From: Actinomycetota bacterium | GTDB lineage: Bacteria; Actinomycetota; Acidimicrobiia; Acidimicrobiales; MedAcidi-G1 | DNA length: 64,000 nt | Direction: 5' to 3' | Assembly (NCBI GenBank): GCA_014381745.1 | Contig: JACNLA010000015.1 | Location: 1-64,000, forward strand | In this document: positions 43,084 through 52,107 of the stretch, in pieces | How the letters are laid out: every line of letters starts with the position of its first letter | Numbering within the stretch: position 1 is the stretch's first letter | Notes under the pieces: model-generated | Databases searched by the model: none | What the model was told of the DNA's origin: nothing | Seen by the model: the letters and a program-made list of their open reading frames with translations, nothing else | Program-made: the position numbers and the translations under genes

Positions 43084-43557
43084 ATGGCCGACGAACACCA
43101 CCTGTCGCAGGTCGCTCACGACCGCCTCCTTGCCGAGTTGACGGACCTGACCACCCGCGGACGAATAGACATTGCCCGCAAGATCGAGGTAGCCCGCGAG
43201 ATGGGTGATCTCTCCGAGAACGGCGACTACCACGCCGCCAAGGAGGAGAAGGGCAAGATGGAGGGCCGCATCATGCACCTGGAGCGCCTCCTCGAAAACG
43301 TGGCGATCCTCGAGAGTGCGCCGACCGGTTCCGACACCGTCGTTCCAGGTTGCATCGTCTCCCTCGTCTACGGGGACGACGACGAGCCTGAGCGGATGCT
43401 CTTTGGCTCGATTGAGGAACGCCACGACGACATTGGCGTCGTCTCCCCCGGTTCCCCGCTGGGCGAGGTTCTCCTCGGCTGTGCCGTGGGCGACGAGGTC
43501 TCCTTTGAGGCCCCTGGTGGCGAGTTGACGGTTCGGGTGACCGGCATAGAGCACTAG
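43084..43557 (+). CDS. greA: Transcription elongation factor GreA
   Basis: Stimulates RNA cleavage by backtracked RNA polymerase. Taken from ATG 43084 (MADEHHLSQVAHDRL), 157 aa. The N-terminal coiled coil includes GDLSENGDYHAAKEEKG, whose acidic tip is the functional DLSENGDY, and the C-terminal FKBP-like domain has VSPGSPLGEVLLGCAVGDEV. It diverges from the branched-chain operon leader. Confidence 0.95.
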   Translation: MADEHHLSQVAHDRLLAELTDLTTRGRIDIARKIEVAREMGDLSENGDYHAAKEEKGKMEGRIMHLERLLENVAILESAPTGSDTVVPGCIVSLVYGDDDEPERMLFGSIEERHDDIGVVSPGSPLGEVLLGCAVGDEVSFEAPGGELTVRVTGIEH

Positions 43558-43580
43558 GTGCAGATGGATCCGTCGGCGAG

Positions 43581-44474
43581 ATGACTGATCTGGATTCCCC
43601 GCCGGAGACTCCTCCGGAGAGCACCCTGCCACCGTGGAGGATCGTCGACCTGCCTGGCCGAGGTCCGCTCAGGATCAGAGACTCGGGGTCACCTCCGGGA
43701 GGAGGCCCTGCCACACCGGTCCTGTTTCTTCTTCACGGGTGGACCGTCAGCTCCGACCTCAACTGGTGTCGTGTCTATTCCGGTCTCACCGAACGGTTCC
43801 GGGTTGTCAGCTGGGACCAGCGAGGACACGGCCGCCACGGCCTCCGGCCGCGGAAGAGGTTCCGACTTGAGGACTGTGCCGATGACGCCGCCGCAGTCAT
43901 CGGTCAGCTGGACGTGCAGAAGGCCATCGTGGTCGGCTACTCAATGGGGGGAGCCGTGGCACAACTCCTGTGGCGGCGACATCCACACATGGTGTCCGGG
44001 CTGGTGCTCTGCGCCACCGGCATGAGGTTCCGCCAGACCATTGCCGAGTACCGGGACTTTGCCCTCATTCAACTCGCCTCCCGGCCCGCCGGTCTGTTCC
44101 CCGAGACAGCGTGGCACCTGGCTGAGCGTGTGGCCGCCGCCAGAGCACCAGCGGGCTCTCTGATCGACGCCGACTTCGATCGGTGGGCATCTGGAGAGGT
44201 GCGGGCCGGAGACCTGGCCCAGATTCTCGGTGCCGGGGTGGCTCTGGGTGGCTTTGACTCGAGCCCGTGGGTGGGGAGCGTCACCATCCCGACAGCGGTG
44301 CTGGTCGGAGTATCAGATCCGGTGATTCCGACCGCCCGACAGCGGCAGCTGGCAACCGCACTCCCCCAGCCGTTCATCATCGAGTTCTCCGGAGGCCATT
44401 CGGCGCCAGTCACGCGACCGGAGCACTTCACCGAACAGCTTCTGACCGGCATAGACACCGTTGCCGGGGGGTGA
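43581..44474 (+). CDS. Alpha/beta hydrolase
   Basis: 297 aa. Oxyanion region FLLHGWTVSSDLNW, then DQRGHGRHG, nucleophile elbow VVGYSMGGAVA (Ser), VLVGVSDPVIP (Asp) and GGHSAPVTRPEHF (His) make a complete triad. No signal peptide. The substrate is unknown. It precedes the TIGR01777-type gene by four bases. Confidence 0.9.
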   Translation: MTDLDSPPETPPESTLPPWRIVDLPGRGPLRIRDSGSPPGGGPATPVLFLLHGWTVSSDLNWCRVYSGLTERFRVVSWDQRGHGRHGLRPRKRFRLEDCADDAAAVIGQLDVQKAIVVGYSMGGAVAQLLWRRHPHMVSGLVLCATGMRFRQTIAEYRDFALIQLASRPAGLFPETAWHLAERVAAARAPAGSLIDADFDRWASGEVRAGDLAQILGAGVALGGFDSSPWVGSVTIPTAVLVGVSDPVIPTARQRQLATALPQPFIIEFSGGHSAPVTRPEHFTEQLLTGIDTVAGG

Positions 44475-44478
44475 CCAG

Positions 44479-45387
44479 ATGGAGATTGCGGTAACCGGAT
44501 CGTCAGGGCTGATCGGCGCTGCCCTGTGTGCCCGCCTGGAGGGACGCGGCGACACGGTCAGGCGCCTTGTCAGAAGGCAACCCGGCACCGACCTCGAGAT
44601 CCGCTGGGATCCCGAGCGGGGTCTGTTGGATCCGGGTTCCCTGGAGGGCGTCGAAGCGGTGGTCCACCTGGCCGGAGCCGGAATAGCGAACCGACGATGG
44701 ACGCGATCCCGGATGGATCTGATCCTCGGAAGCCGCACCCGTGGCACGCACCTGATCTCATCGGCAATGGCTGAGGCCGCTGAGCCCGACGGCGGACCCG
44801 TTGTGTTGGTCAGCGGCTCGGCCATCGGCTACTACGGCGACCGTGGCGACGAGCTCCTTGATGAGACGAGCGTCAGGGGCGGGGGCTTTCTGGCCGATGT
44901 CTGCGCCGCGTGGGAGGAAGCCACCCGTATGGCTGAACTGGCCGGCATCCGGGTCGTGCACGCCCGAACCGGAGTTGTCGTGTCAGCCCGGGGAGGCCTG
45001 TTGGCGGCGCAGTTGCCGTTGTTCCGGCTGGGACTGGGAGGGCCCCTGGGACCGGGCACACAGTCGATGAGCTGGATCTCCCTCGAAGACGAGGTGGGCG
45101 CACTTTGTTGGCTTATCGACAACGAGGTCAGCGGTCCGGTAAACCTCGTAGCACCGGAGCCAGCGACGAATGCGGAGTTCGCAGCGTCCCTTGGAGCAGC
45201 GCTCGGTCGCCCGGCACGTATCCGGACGCCCGCCGCCCTGCCGTCGGTGATCTTCGGGAAGAAGTTGGTGCGGGAGTTGATGCTGTCGAGCGCGGTTGTC
45301 CGCCCCGGAGTGCTCGTTGAGGGCGGCTACCGCTTCACCGATCCCTCCCTTGAGGAGATGCTCAAAACAGAGTTACGCCTGCCCTGA
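44479..45387 (+). CDS. TIGR01777-family NAD-dependent epimerase/dehydratase-like protein
   Basis: 302 aa from ATG 44479. Rossmann motif AVTGSSGLIGAALCARL, then VVHLAGAGIANRRWT, VLVSGSAIGYYGDRGDE with the YYG in place of the SDR Tyr region, and RTGVVVSARGGLL. The C-terminal DUF1731-like segment (PAALPSVIFGKKLVREL) marks the YfcH/SulA-like family, whose reaction is not known. Confidence 0.92.
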   Translation: MEIAVTGSSGLIGAALCARLEGRGDTVRRLVRRQPGTDLEIRWDPERGLLDPGSLEGVEAVVHLAGAGIANRRWTRSRMDLILGSRTRGTHLISSAMAEAAEPDGGPVVLVSGSAIGYYGDRGDELLDETSVRGGGFLADVCAAWEEATRMAELAGIRVVHARTGVVVSARGGLLAAQLPLFRLGLGGPLGPGTQSMSWISLEDEVGALCWLIDNEVSGPVNLVAPEPATNAEFAASLGAALGRPARIRTPAALPSVIFGKKLVRELMLSSAVVRPGVLVEGGYRFTDPSLEEMLKTELRLP

Positions 45388-45392
45388 TCGGG

Positions 45393-46949
45393 TCAGTCGG
45401 GCCACCGCGAACATCCGTCGCCGGCCCAGATCTGCAACACCCGACCGTTTTCGCTGATGTGGCTGGTCACACCGCGCATTCCGTCGCTCACCCCCAGAGC
45501 GTCGATGCTGAACAGTCCGGCTGTATCACCGTCAACCGGGTTCGAGATGCTGAGCCCGTCACCGTGAATCTCGCCCAGGTCGGCGACCGATGAACCGACG
45601 CCAACCCGGTCAAAAGTCCACAGCGACGTCTGCGGTGCGTCATCGCCCCCTGCGAACCACTGAGTGAACGTCGCGGCGGTTCCGGGTTCACCATCTGTTG
45701 CATCCTCATCACCGAGGACCACCTCAAGGCCGCCGAACGTGGCCCTTCTGACAAGGTCGCCGAGGCAACGGTCATCAACAACCCATCCGGTGTCGGTGCC
45801 GGGGTTGCCCATGAGCGTGGTGAGTACGGCCACCACGACGTCGGCGCTGTCACCCAACCCCAGCAGGGTCTCAGCACCAGTGGCGGCGTTGGTGACCACT
45901 CCTGCCGACGACAACGTCAACACGCCGAGTGGTGGCCTCGTTGTTGTGGTCGTGACCTGAACGGTGGTGGTTGTCTCGGGGACCTCGGTGGTGGTGGTCA
46001 CGGCGGCCGGAAGGGTTGTTGACACGAGGACCCCGGGCACCGTGGTGGGGGCCGGAGCAGCAGTGGGGGCTGTGACCGGTGGCGTGGTGGAGGTGGTGGT
46101 TACGGGCGCCGAAGTGGTGGATTCAATCGGGGAAACAGTCGTCGCCGCCACGGGATTCGGAACCGGTTCAGGCACTGTGGCATCGCCCCACGGGAACAGA
46201 AACCATCCAGCCAGTGCCAAACCACCCAGCACGACAACGGCCACCAACAAACCGGGTCTGAGCCGTCTGTCCCCCATGTCTATACCAGAGGCCTCATGGA
46301 ACACCGAGCGGGGGCCGATCGACATGACCGACGGTTCGGTGGGGATCCGGGCAGGCTCGCTGGAGACGACCCCAAGGTCCTCGCGGGTCACGATCGGCTT
46401 GGGCGCTGGTGGGCCGTCGCCATGCCTCTTCCAAAAGAGTGCACCAAGGGCTCCAGCCAGGTCGGGGTCCAGGTCCCCTGGCCCGTGGGCGCTCATTGCC
46501 GCCCATGACCGGGTCTCATCCACCAGGGTGACCTCACCCAGCCGAGCCCGCTCGGCAGCGGCTGCGTAGACCGCAGCCTCGGGGCCACCGGCAGTCAGAA
46601 CAACGAGCACCTCATCTGGTACGCGGTCGAGGACAACGACACAACGTGAGTATGCGTGGGCCAGGAGGTGAGCGATGATCGTCTCGGCAGTGAGAACCCG
46701 ACCGGAAACCTCCAAGTTGTCGGACTCGAGAAGGCGCCCAACCACGTTGTCGATGGTGCCATCGGGTTCGTTCCGAGACATCTGCTGAGCCTCTGATCCG
46801 ACCGAGACTGTGCCGTCGGTCGAAACATGGAGAACCACGGGCATGTGGGCGGTTCGCTCCCCGAGGGCGAGCAGGTCAATGCGGCCATCACTGTCGACCG
46901 CAGCGTGGGCAAGTGTTGGTCCCAGATGGATTGAGAGAACGGTTGGCAT
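45393..46949 (-). CDS. Hsp70/actin-fold membrane protein with Thr-rich linker and external domain
   Basis: 518 aa from ATG 46949 (MPTVLSIHLGPTLAHAAV). Residues 1-165 resemble the start of an Hsp70-type ATPase domain (LSIHLGPT phosphate loop, VVGRLLES, ETIIAHLLAHAYS, LTAGGPEAAVY, VTLVDETRSWAA). The second half of the ATPase fold and the peptide-binding domain are missing. One membrane helix is at 233-254, then a Thr/Pro stalk (260-340) and an external domain (340-518) with two Cys (CLGD and GCSRW). Related Hsp70-like membrane proteins occur in actinobacteria; the role is unknown. Confidence 0.72.
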   Translation of the reverse strand: MPTVLSIHLGPTLAHAAVDSDGRIDLLALGERTAHMPVVLHVSTDGTVSVGSEAQQMSRNEPDGTIDNVVGRLLESDNLEVSGRVLTAETIIAHLLAHAYSRCVVVLDRVPDEVLVVLTAGGPEAAVYAAAAERARLGEVTLVDETRSWAAMSAHGPGDLDPDLAGALGALFWKRHGDGPPAPKPIVTREDLGVVSSEPARIPTEPSVMSIGPRSVFHEASGIDMGDRRLRPGLLVAVVVLGGLALAGWFLFPWGDATVPEPVPNPVAATTVSPIESTTSAPVTTTSTTPPVTAPTAAPAPTTVPGVLVSTTLPAAVTTTTEVPETTTTVQVTTTTTRPPLGVLTLSSAGVVTNAATGAETLLGLGDSADVVVAVLTTLMGNPGTDTGWVVDDRCLGDLVRRATFGGLEVVLGDEDATDGEPGTAATFTQWFAGGDDAPQTSLWTFDRVGVGSSVADLGEIHGDGLSISNPVDGDTAGLFSIDALGVSDGMRGVTSHISENGRVLQIWAGDGCSRWPD

Positions 46950-47072
46950 GGTTCCACGGGTCTGCTCGGCCGGGGTCTCGTGGGTGACCGTCGTTGGAGT
47001 CGACACTAGAGCCTGATTGGTCCAAGCGGCCGGACGATGGCTGATCGCTGAGATAGTCGAACATCTACCGCC

Positions 47073-47095
47073 GGCCATGTCCCGCACATATGGCC
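47073..47095 (+). promoter_or_regulatory. LysR-type T-N11-A dyad
   Basis: The inverted repeat GGCCAT-N11-ATGGCC contains the LTTR box T-N11-A exactly. It ends 7 bases before the LysR gene start and overlaps its ribosome site region. Autoregulation, or control of the divergent Hsp70-like gene, is likely. Confidence 0.5.
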
Positions 47096-47102
47096 AAGGG
47101 TC

Positions 47103-48038
47103 ATGGCATCCTTGTTACCGATGGATCTGCGTCAACTCAACCACCTCCTGGCAGTAGCCGACCACCACAGTTTCTCTGCCGCTGCCAGGGCACTGCACAC
47201 AGTTCAGTCGAACGTGTCGACCCATGTGGCAAAACTGGAAAAGGAACTTGGGGTCACGCTCATGGACAGGGCCACGATGCAGCCCACCCCCGAAGGTCAG
47301 GCGGTCATCGAACGGGCCCGCCGCATCAGCGCGGAATTGCAGTCCATTTCCGATGACATCGCCTCAATTCACGACAAGGTGGCCGGCTCGGTGAGGATCG
47401 GATGCATAGGGACCACAGCCCGCTGGATTGCCACGCCACTGCTTCGTCGTCTCAAGGAGACCGCTCCGGGCCTCCACCCGATTCTGGTTGACGCAACCAC
47501 GGCGTCCCTGACGCCGAGGGTCGGAACAGGCGACCTTGACCTCGCTGTCGTCAACACCCCGGTTGTCGACGCCGGTCTCGTTACCGAACCACTTTTTGAT
47601 GAGGAGCGCATCGTGGTCGCACCCCATGGTCATCCTCTTGCCGAACACGACACCGTGGGAATCTCCGACCTCGTTGATCACGAGATCATGCTCACCCCTG
47701 TTGGAACCGCCTTTCGAGATGCCGTCGACGAGGAGTTGGCAAGTTCCGGTCTTCGACTCAGGGCCGCCGCTGAGATCGACGGATTGCGGCTGTTGACCTC
47801 GCTCGCATACCAGGGATACGCGCCAGCCCTGTTGCCTGCCAGCGCCGCCTCCGGGTACTCCGACGACATCTGGGCGATTATCCGGATCGAAGGCCTGGCC
47901 CGGCGATCAGTTGGACTAACGCGCAGCGCCCGGACCACACCATCCACCCCGGCCAGAGCGGTAAGAGAGACCCTGCTCGACGTGATCCGCGAGATCGGGC
48001 CCCATCAGCCCGGTATTCATGTAACTCTGGGAGCCTGA
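47103..48038 (+). CDS. LysR-family transcriptional regulator
   Basis: 311 aa. Winged helix-turn-helix at the N-terminus: MDLRQLNHLLAVADHHSFS, AAARALHTVQSNVSTHVAKLE, then LGVTLMDRATMQPTPEG. The substrate-binding domain spans about 95-305 with VRIGCIGTTARWIATPLL. ATG 47103 has AAGG upstream; the ATG at 47121 gives the more usual N-terminus. The inducer is unknown. It reads toward the carboxyltransferase gene, 40 bases on. Confidence 0.93.
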   Translation: MASLLPMDLRQLNHLLAVADHHSFSAAARALHTVQSNVSTHVAKLEKELGVTLMDRATMQPTPEGQAVIERARRISAELQSISDDIASIHDKVAGSVRIGCIGTTARWIATPLLRRLKETAPGLHPILVDATTASLTPRVGTGDLDLAVVNTPVVDAGLVTEPLFDEERIVVAPHGHPLAEHDTVGISDLVDHEIMLTPVGTAFRDAVDEELASSGLRLRAAAEIDGLRLLTSLAYQGYAPALLPASAASGYSDDIWAIIRIEGLARRSVGLTRSARTTPSTPARAVRETLLDVIREIGPHQPGIHVTLGA

Positions 48039-48078
48039 TGATGCTGTTCGAACCAACGGAGCCAACGGAGATCAGCCC

Positions 48079-49431
48079 ATGACGGGTAACGGCCCTCTGG
48101 TAGGACTGCGGTCCCGCACCGGCGGATCTGTCTCTTTCGGCGTGGACGAGATCCACGGACGATCGGTGCTGAAGATCGAGATTGCGGGTGACGACCGTGG
48201 TTCCCTTCGACCCGCAGACGGCGAGAACCTCGCCATTGCAGCGCGGACGGCCTTCCAGCAGCGAGTTCCCCTGGTCTGTTTTGTCGCCTCAAGTGGTGCG
48301 GCTGTCGACGAGGGAATCGGCGCCGTCCACGGATGGGGTACTGCCGCCCGGGAGTTCGTCGCCTGTTCCGGCGTTGTCCCGATAATTTTCTGTGTCACGG
48401 GGCCAACCGTCTCAGGGCCTGCCCTGCTGTTGGGCCTTGCGGACGTCGTCGTGATGATCGACGAGACCTTCGCCTTCGTGAGCGGGCCACGCATGGTCAA
48501 CCAGTTCACCGGTGAGGACCTGTCCAACGAAGGCCTCGGTGGCGCCAGCATGCATTCACGCACATCTGGTGTAGCCCACTTCACCTCCGCCGATCGCGAG
48601 GGTGCGGTCGACCTGATCGGCGAACTCCTCTCCTACCTTCCGGACCACACCGACACCACGCCACGTCTCTGGCCATGCGCCGATCCGGCAGACCGCTCGA
48701 CTCCCGAGGCAGGCGATCTGATCCCCACCACTGCGACCGGTAGTTACGACGTTCGTGACGTGTTGTCGTGTGTGGTCGACGACGGCCACCTGCTTGAGCC
48801 GCGGGCGCAGTGGGCAACCAACCTGATCACGGCATTTGCCACGATCGCCGGTCGCCCGGTGGGCCTGGTAGCGAACCAGCCGCAGTCGATGGCCGGCACG
48901 CTCGACATACCGGCATCGCAGAAGGGGGCACGTTTCGTGGCGTTCTGCGACGCCTTCAACCTGCCGCTGGTCACCTTCGTGGACACCTCCGGCTTCTACC
49001 CCGGAAAGGACCTCGAGTGGAGGGGCATGATCCGCTACGGCGCCCAGTTGGCGTTCGCCTACGCCAGAGCAACAGTGCCCCGGGTCTGCGTGACCCTTCG
49101 CAAGTCGTACGGCGGTGCCTACATAGTCATGGATTCCCGCTACATGGGCAACGACCTGATGCTGGCCTGGCCGACCGCTGAGATTGCGGTGATGGGAGCC
49201 AAGGGAGCTGTCGAGATCCTCCACCGCAACGCTGATGCCGACGAGAGGGCCGAGTTGGAGTCGTCCTACGAGGATCGCCTGCTGAATCCCTATATCGCAG
49301 CAGAGCGGGGCTCGGTCGACAGGATCATCGAGCCGGCCGACACCCGATCAGAGCTGGCGTCGGCCCTCGAGATACTTGCTGGGAAAAGAGAGAGAATTCC
49401 GCGTCGACGCCACGACAACGGTCCACTCTGA
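48079..49431 (+). CDS. Acetyl/propionyl-CoA carboxylase carboxyltransferase-like subunit
   Basis: 450-aa crotonase-fold carboxyltransferase. The N half has GAAVDEGIGAVHGWGTAA, VTGPTVSGPALLLGLADVV and GPRMVNQFTGEDLSNEGLGG; the C half has NQPQSMAGTLDIPASQKGARF, TFVDTSGFYPGKDLEWRGM and RKSYGGAYIVMDSR. The family transfers carboxyl from biotin to acyl-CoA. It is shorter than typical PccB/AccD5 (about 520 aa), with a reduced N-terminus, and no biotin carboxylase or carrier gene is adjacent. The acyl-CoA substrate cannot be told. Confidence 0.85.
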   Translation: MTGNGPLVGLRSRTGGSVSFGVDEIHGRSVLKIEIAGDDRGSLRPADGENLAIAARTAFQQRVPLVCFVASSGAAVDEGIGAVHGWGTAAREFVACSGVVPIIFCVTGPTVSGPALLLGLADVVVMIDETFAFVSGPRMVNQFTGEDLSNEGLGGASMHSRTSGVAHFTSADREGAVDLIGELLSYLPDHTDTTPRLWPCADPADRSTPEAGDLIPTTATGSYDVRDVLSCVVDDGHLLEPRAQWATNLITAFATIAGRPVGLVANQPQSMAGTLDIPASQKGARFVAFCDAFNLPLVTFVDTSGFYPGKDLEWRGMIRYGAQLAFAYARATVPRVCVTLRKSYGGAYIVMDSRYMGNDLMLAWPTAEIAVMGAKGAVEILHRNADADERAELESSYEDRLLNPYIAAERGSVDRIIEPADTRSELASALEILAGKRERIPRRRHDNGPL

Positions 49432-49572
49432 GGGCCAGACTCCCACATCTGCGTCTCAGAACACGAAGAATCGAAGATCTTCGCCTCGGCCCGGCTGTAC
49501 CGGCGACCCCTGCCGCAGGTACATTCAAGGTGTCAGGGGGCCCCAGCGCCCCGAACCTCCAGAAGGGTCAAC

Positions 49573-50841
49573 GTGGGCGAGAGCATCACGATCACCGACA
49601 ACCGCACAGGTGAGTCGATCGAGATCCCCATTAGCCGGGGCGGAATCGACGCAAAGGCCTGGGGTTCGCTGCTGCCCGGAATCTGGTTCGACGACCCCTC
49701 CTTCACCGCCACCTCCGGCGCCGACAGCGCCATCACCTACCTCGACGGAGGCAAGGGCCTGCTCCGCTACCGCGGCTACCCCATTGAGCAACTGGCAGGA
49801 TCAGCCAGCTTCCTCGAGGTAGCCCACCTGATCGTCTTCGGAGAACTGCCCAACAGGACCCATCTGACCGCCTGGGCCGACGAAATCTCAAACGCTGCGC
49901 CGATACACGAGAACTTCCACAAGCGCATCCTCGAGGGCTTCCGCGACGACGCCCATGCCATGGGGGTTCTGGTCTCTGGAATCGCCGCCATGTCCACCTT
50001 CTGGCCCGACGGCAAGAACGTTGAGGACCCGATCAGTCGACACACACAGATGATCCGTCTAATAGCCAAGATGCCCACGTTGGCGGCAAGCGCATACCGC
50101 CGAAGCGTCGGCACCCCCTACGTGCAGCCGGACCCCGACCTCGACTACACGGCCAACTTCCTCTCCATGATGTTCTGCCACGGAGACCGCCCCTACGAGG
50201 TCGACCCTGTGCTTAGAGACGCCCTCGACCTGCTCTTCGTGCTGCACGCCGACCATGAGCAGAACTGTTCAACCACGGCGGCGAGGGTTGTGGGGAGCGC
50301 CCATACAGACCCCTACCTGACCGTCGCATCGGCGGCAGCCGCCCTGTCAGGACCCCGTCACGGCGGTGCCAACGAAGCCGTCGTACGCATGCTCGAAGAC
50401 ATCGGCTCCTACGAGAACGTGGACGACTTCATCACAGGGGTCAAGGCCGGCGAACAGAAGTTGATGGGCTTCGGACACCGCGTCTACAAGAACTACGACC
50501 CCAGGGCCCGCATAATCAAAGACGCCGCCCACAAGGTGTTCGAGGTGACCGGCCGCAACCCGCTGCTCGACATAGCCCTCAAGTTGGAAGAGGTCGCCCT
50601 GGCCGACGAGTACTTCATCAGCCGCAACCTCTACCCGAACGTGGACTTCTACTCGGGCCTCATCTACCAGTCGATGGGCTTTCCCGTCGAGATGTTCACG
50701 GTGCTGTTCGCAATCGGCCGGACGCCAGGGTGGCTGGCCCACTGGGACGAGCTCCTCGTCAACGAGTCACGAATAGCCCGACCGAGGCAGACCTACAGCG
50801 GCAAGCCTGAGCGCACGGTCCCCCACATCGACCAGCGCTGA
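49573..50841 (+). CDS. gltA: Citrate synthase, type II
   Basis: Condenses acetyl-CoA and oxaloacetate. 422 aa from GTG 49573 with AAGGG upstream. Catalytic residues: His near 262 (LSGPRHGGANEAVV), His near 302 (MGFGHRVYKNYDPRA) and Asp near 357 (NVDFYSGLIYQSMGF). The N-terminal beta-rich part (residues 1-50, GLLRYRGYPIEQLA after it) is the feature of the hexameric gram-negative-like type. A 141-base upstream region probably holds its promoter; no clear box was seen. Confidence 0.97.
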   Translation: MGESITITDNRTGESIEIPISRGGIDAKAWGSLLPGIWFDDPSFTATSGADSAITYLDGGKGLLRYRGYPIEQLAGSASFLEVAHLIVFGELPNRTHLTAWADEISNAAPIHENFHKRILEGFRDDAHAMGVLVSGIAAMSTFWPDGKNVEDPISRHTQMIRLIAKMPTLAASAYRRSVGTPYVQPDPDLDYTANFLSMMFCHGDRPYEVDPVLRDALDLLFVLHADHEQNCSTTAARVVGSAHTDPYLTVASAAAALSGPRHGGANEAVVRMLEDIGSYENVDDFITGVKAGEQKLMGFGHRVYKNYDPRARIIKDAAHKVFEVTGRNPLLDIALKLEEVALADEYFISRNLYPNVDFYSGLIYQSMGFPVEMFTVLFAIGRTPGWLAHWDELLVNESRIARPRQTYSGKPERTVPHIDQR

Positions 50842-50853
50842 CCCGGTCAGCTG

Positions 50854-52041
50854 TCACCTGCTCCGCTTCAACTCGGAGTACGGCGTGTCCCTGTCGACGC
50901 TCGGCTCGCGGGGAAGGCCCAGCACCCGCTCTCCCACGATGTTGCGCTGCACCTCGTCGGTACCACCCCGAATCGACATCGAGGGGCCCGTCATGAAGCT
51001 CAGGTGCCCCGGTGAACCGACCAGCATGCCGGCAGCCCCAGCGAGGTTCTTTCCGAGGTAGGCACGAGCCTTGAATGCGGCGACGCTCCGCAACTTGGAA
51101 CCTGACCCCTCCGGCCCGGGCGAGCCCCCATGGGCCAGATGGGTCGCCCGAAGGGTGGTGAGCTGGTTCACCCGGTGGAGCACGTAGGCCCTCATTGCGG
51201 CCTGTCGGGCAACCGGATCGCAAAGGTGACCAGCAGCGTTCCATGCCTCCAGCCATGAGGGCAGACCCCCCTCGGAGTCGTCGCCACCGCCGAACGCCCG
51301 ACCACCGATTGTGGCGCGCTCGTGGGCCAGAGTCTCAACGGTGATTCCCCAACCGTCCCCCAGCTCACCCAGACGGTTCGTGTCTGCCACCCTCACATCG
51401 GTGACAAACACCTCGGTGAAGTGCCGGTCTCCGTTCATCTGCTCAAGGGGCCTCACCTCGATTCCCGGGGACGACATGTCGACAGCGAACATGGTCAGAC
51501 CCTGGTGCTTGGGCTGGGCCGCATCGGTTCTGGCCACACACATTCCCCAGGTGGAGTAGGTGCCACGTGAGGTCCACACCTTTGAGCCGTTCAACACCCA
51601 CTCATCGCCGTCACGCTCCGCTCTCATCCCGGCGTTGGCAAGGTCAGAGCCGGCATCAGGCTCGGAAAACATCTGGCACCAGATCTCCGAGCCATCGGCG
51701 ATCGGCCGCAGCCACCGATGCTGTTGCTCAGCTGATCCACGGGCCAACAGGACGGGACCGACAAGGTTTAGGCCAACCCCGTACGGGTACAGGTCGGCAA
51801 CCTCGTAGTCGACCAGAGCTCCAGAGATCATGGACGCCTCGTCAGGGTCGGCATCGCGGCCCCCATGTTCGGATGGCCAGTCGGGAACCATCCAGCCCCC
51901 ATCAACGAGGCTGTGGAGAAATCTGCGTCCGGACTCAAGGTCGTCGCTTCCGGCTCCGAGGACCGTCGAGTGGGAATCCGCGGCACGCTTCTCGAGCAGG
52001 AGGCCGAGCGCCTCATGGATCTGCCCGGTGGTGAGCGACAT
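50854..52041 (-). CDS. Acyl-CoA dehydrogenase
   Basis: FAD enzyme of 395 aa, from ATG 52041 (MSLTTGQIHEALG). Family blocks: CQMFSEPDAGSDLANAG, WVLNGSKVWTSRGTYS, TEVFVTDVRVAD and SIRGGTDEVQRNIVGERVLG. This is the branch seen in sterol and long-chain acyl-CoA catabolism in actinobacteria (FadE type, with GVGLNLVGPVLLARGS). It diverges from the amidohydrolase by 66 bases. The substrate is unknown. Confidence 0.94.
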   Translation of the reverse strand: MSLTTGQIHEALGLLLEKRAADSHSTVLGAGSDDLESGRRFLHSLVDGGWMVPDWPSEHGGRDADPDEASMISGALVDYEVADLYPYGVGLNLVGPVLLARGSAEQQHRWLRPIADGSEIWCQMFSEPDAGSDLANAGMRAERDGDEWVLNGSKVWTSRGTYSTWGMCVARTDAAQPKHQGLTMFAVDMSSPGIEVRPLEQMNGDRHFTEVFVTDVRVADTNRLGELGDGWGITVETLAHERATIGGRAFGGGDDSEGGLPSWLEAWNAAGHLCDPVARQAAMRAYVLHRVNQLTTLRATHLAHGGSPGPEGSGSKLRSVAAFKARAYLGKNLAGAAGMLVGSPGHLSFMTGPSMSIRGGTDEVQRNIVGERVLGLPREPSVDRDTPYSELKRSR

Positions 52042-52107
52042 CCGACAAGTCTGACAGACAGCTTGCCGGGTCGGACAAGGCGGCCACAGGTCGGCCATGA
52101 TTACGCC

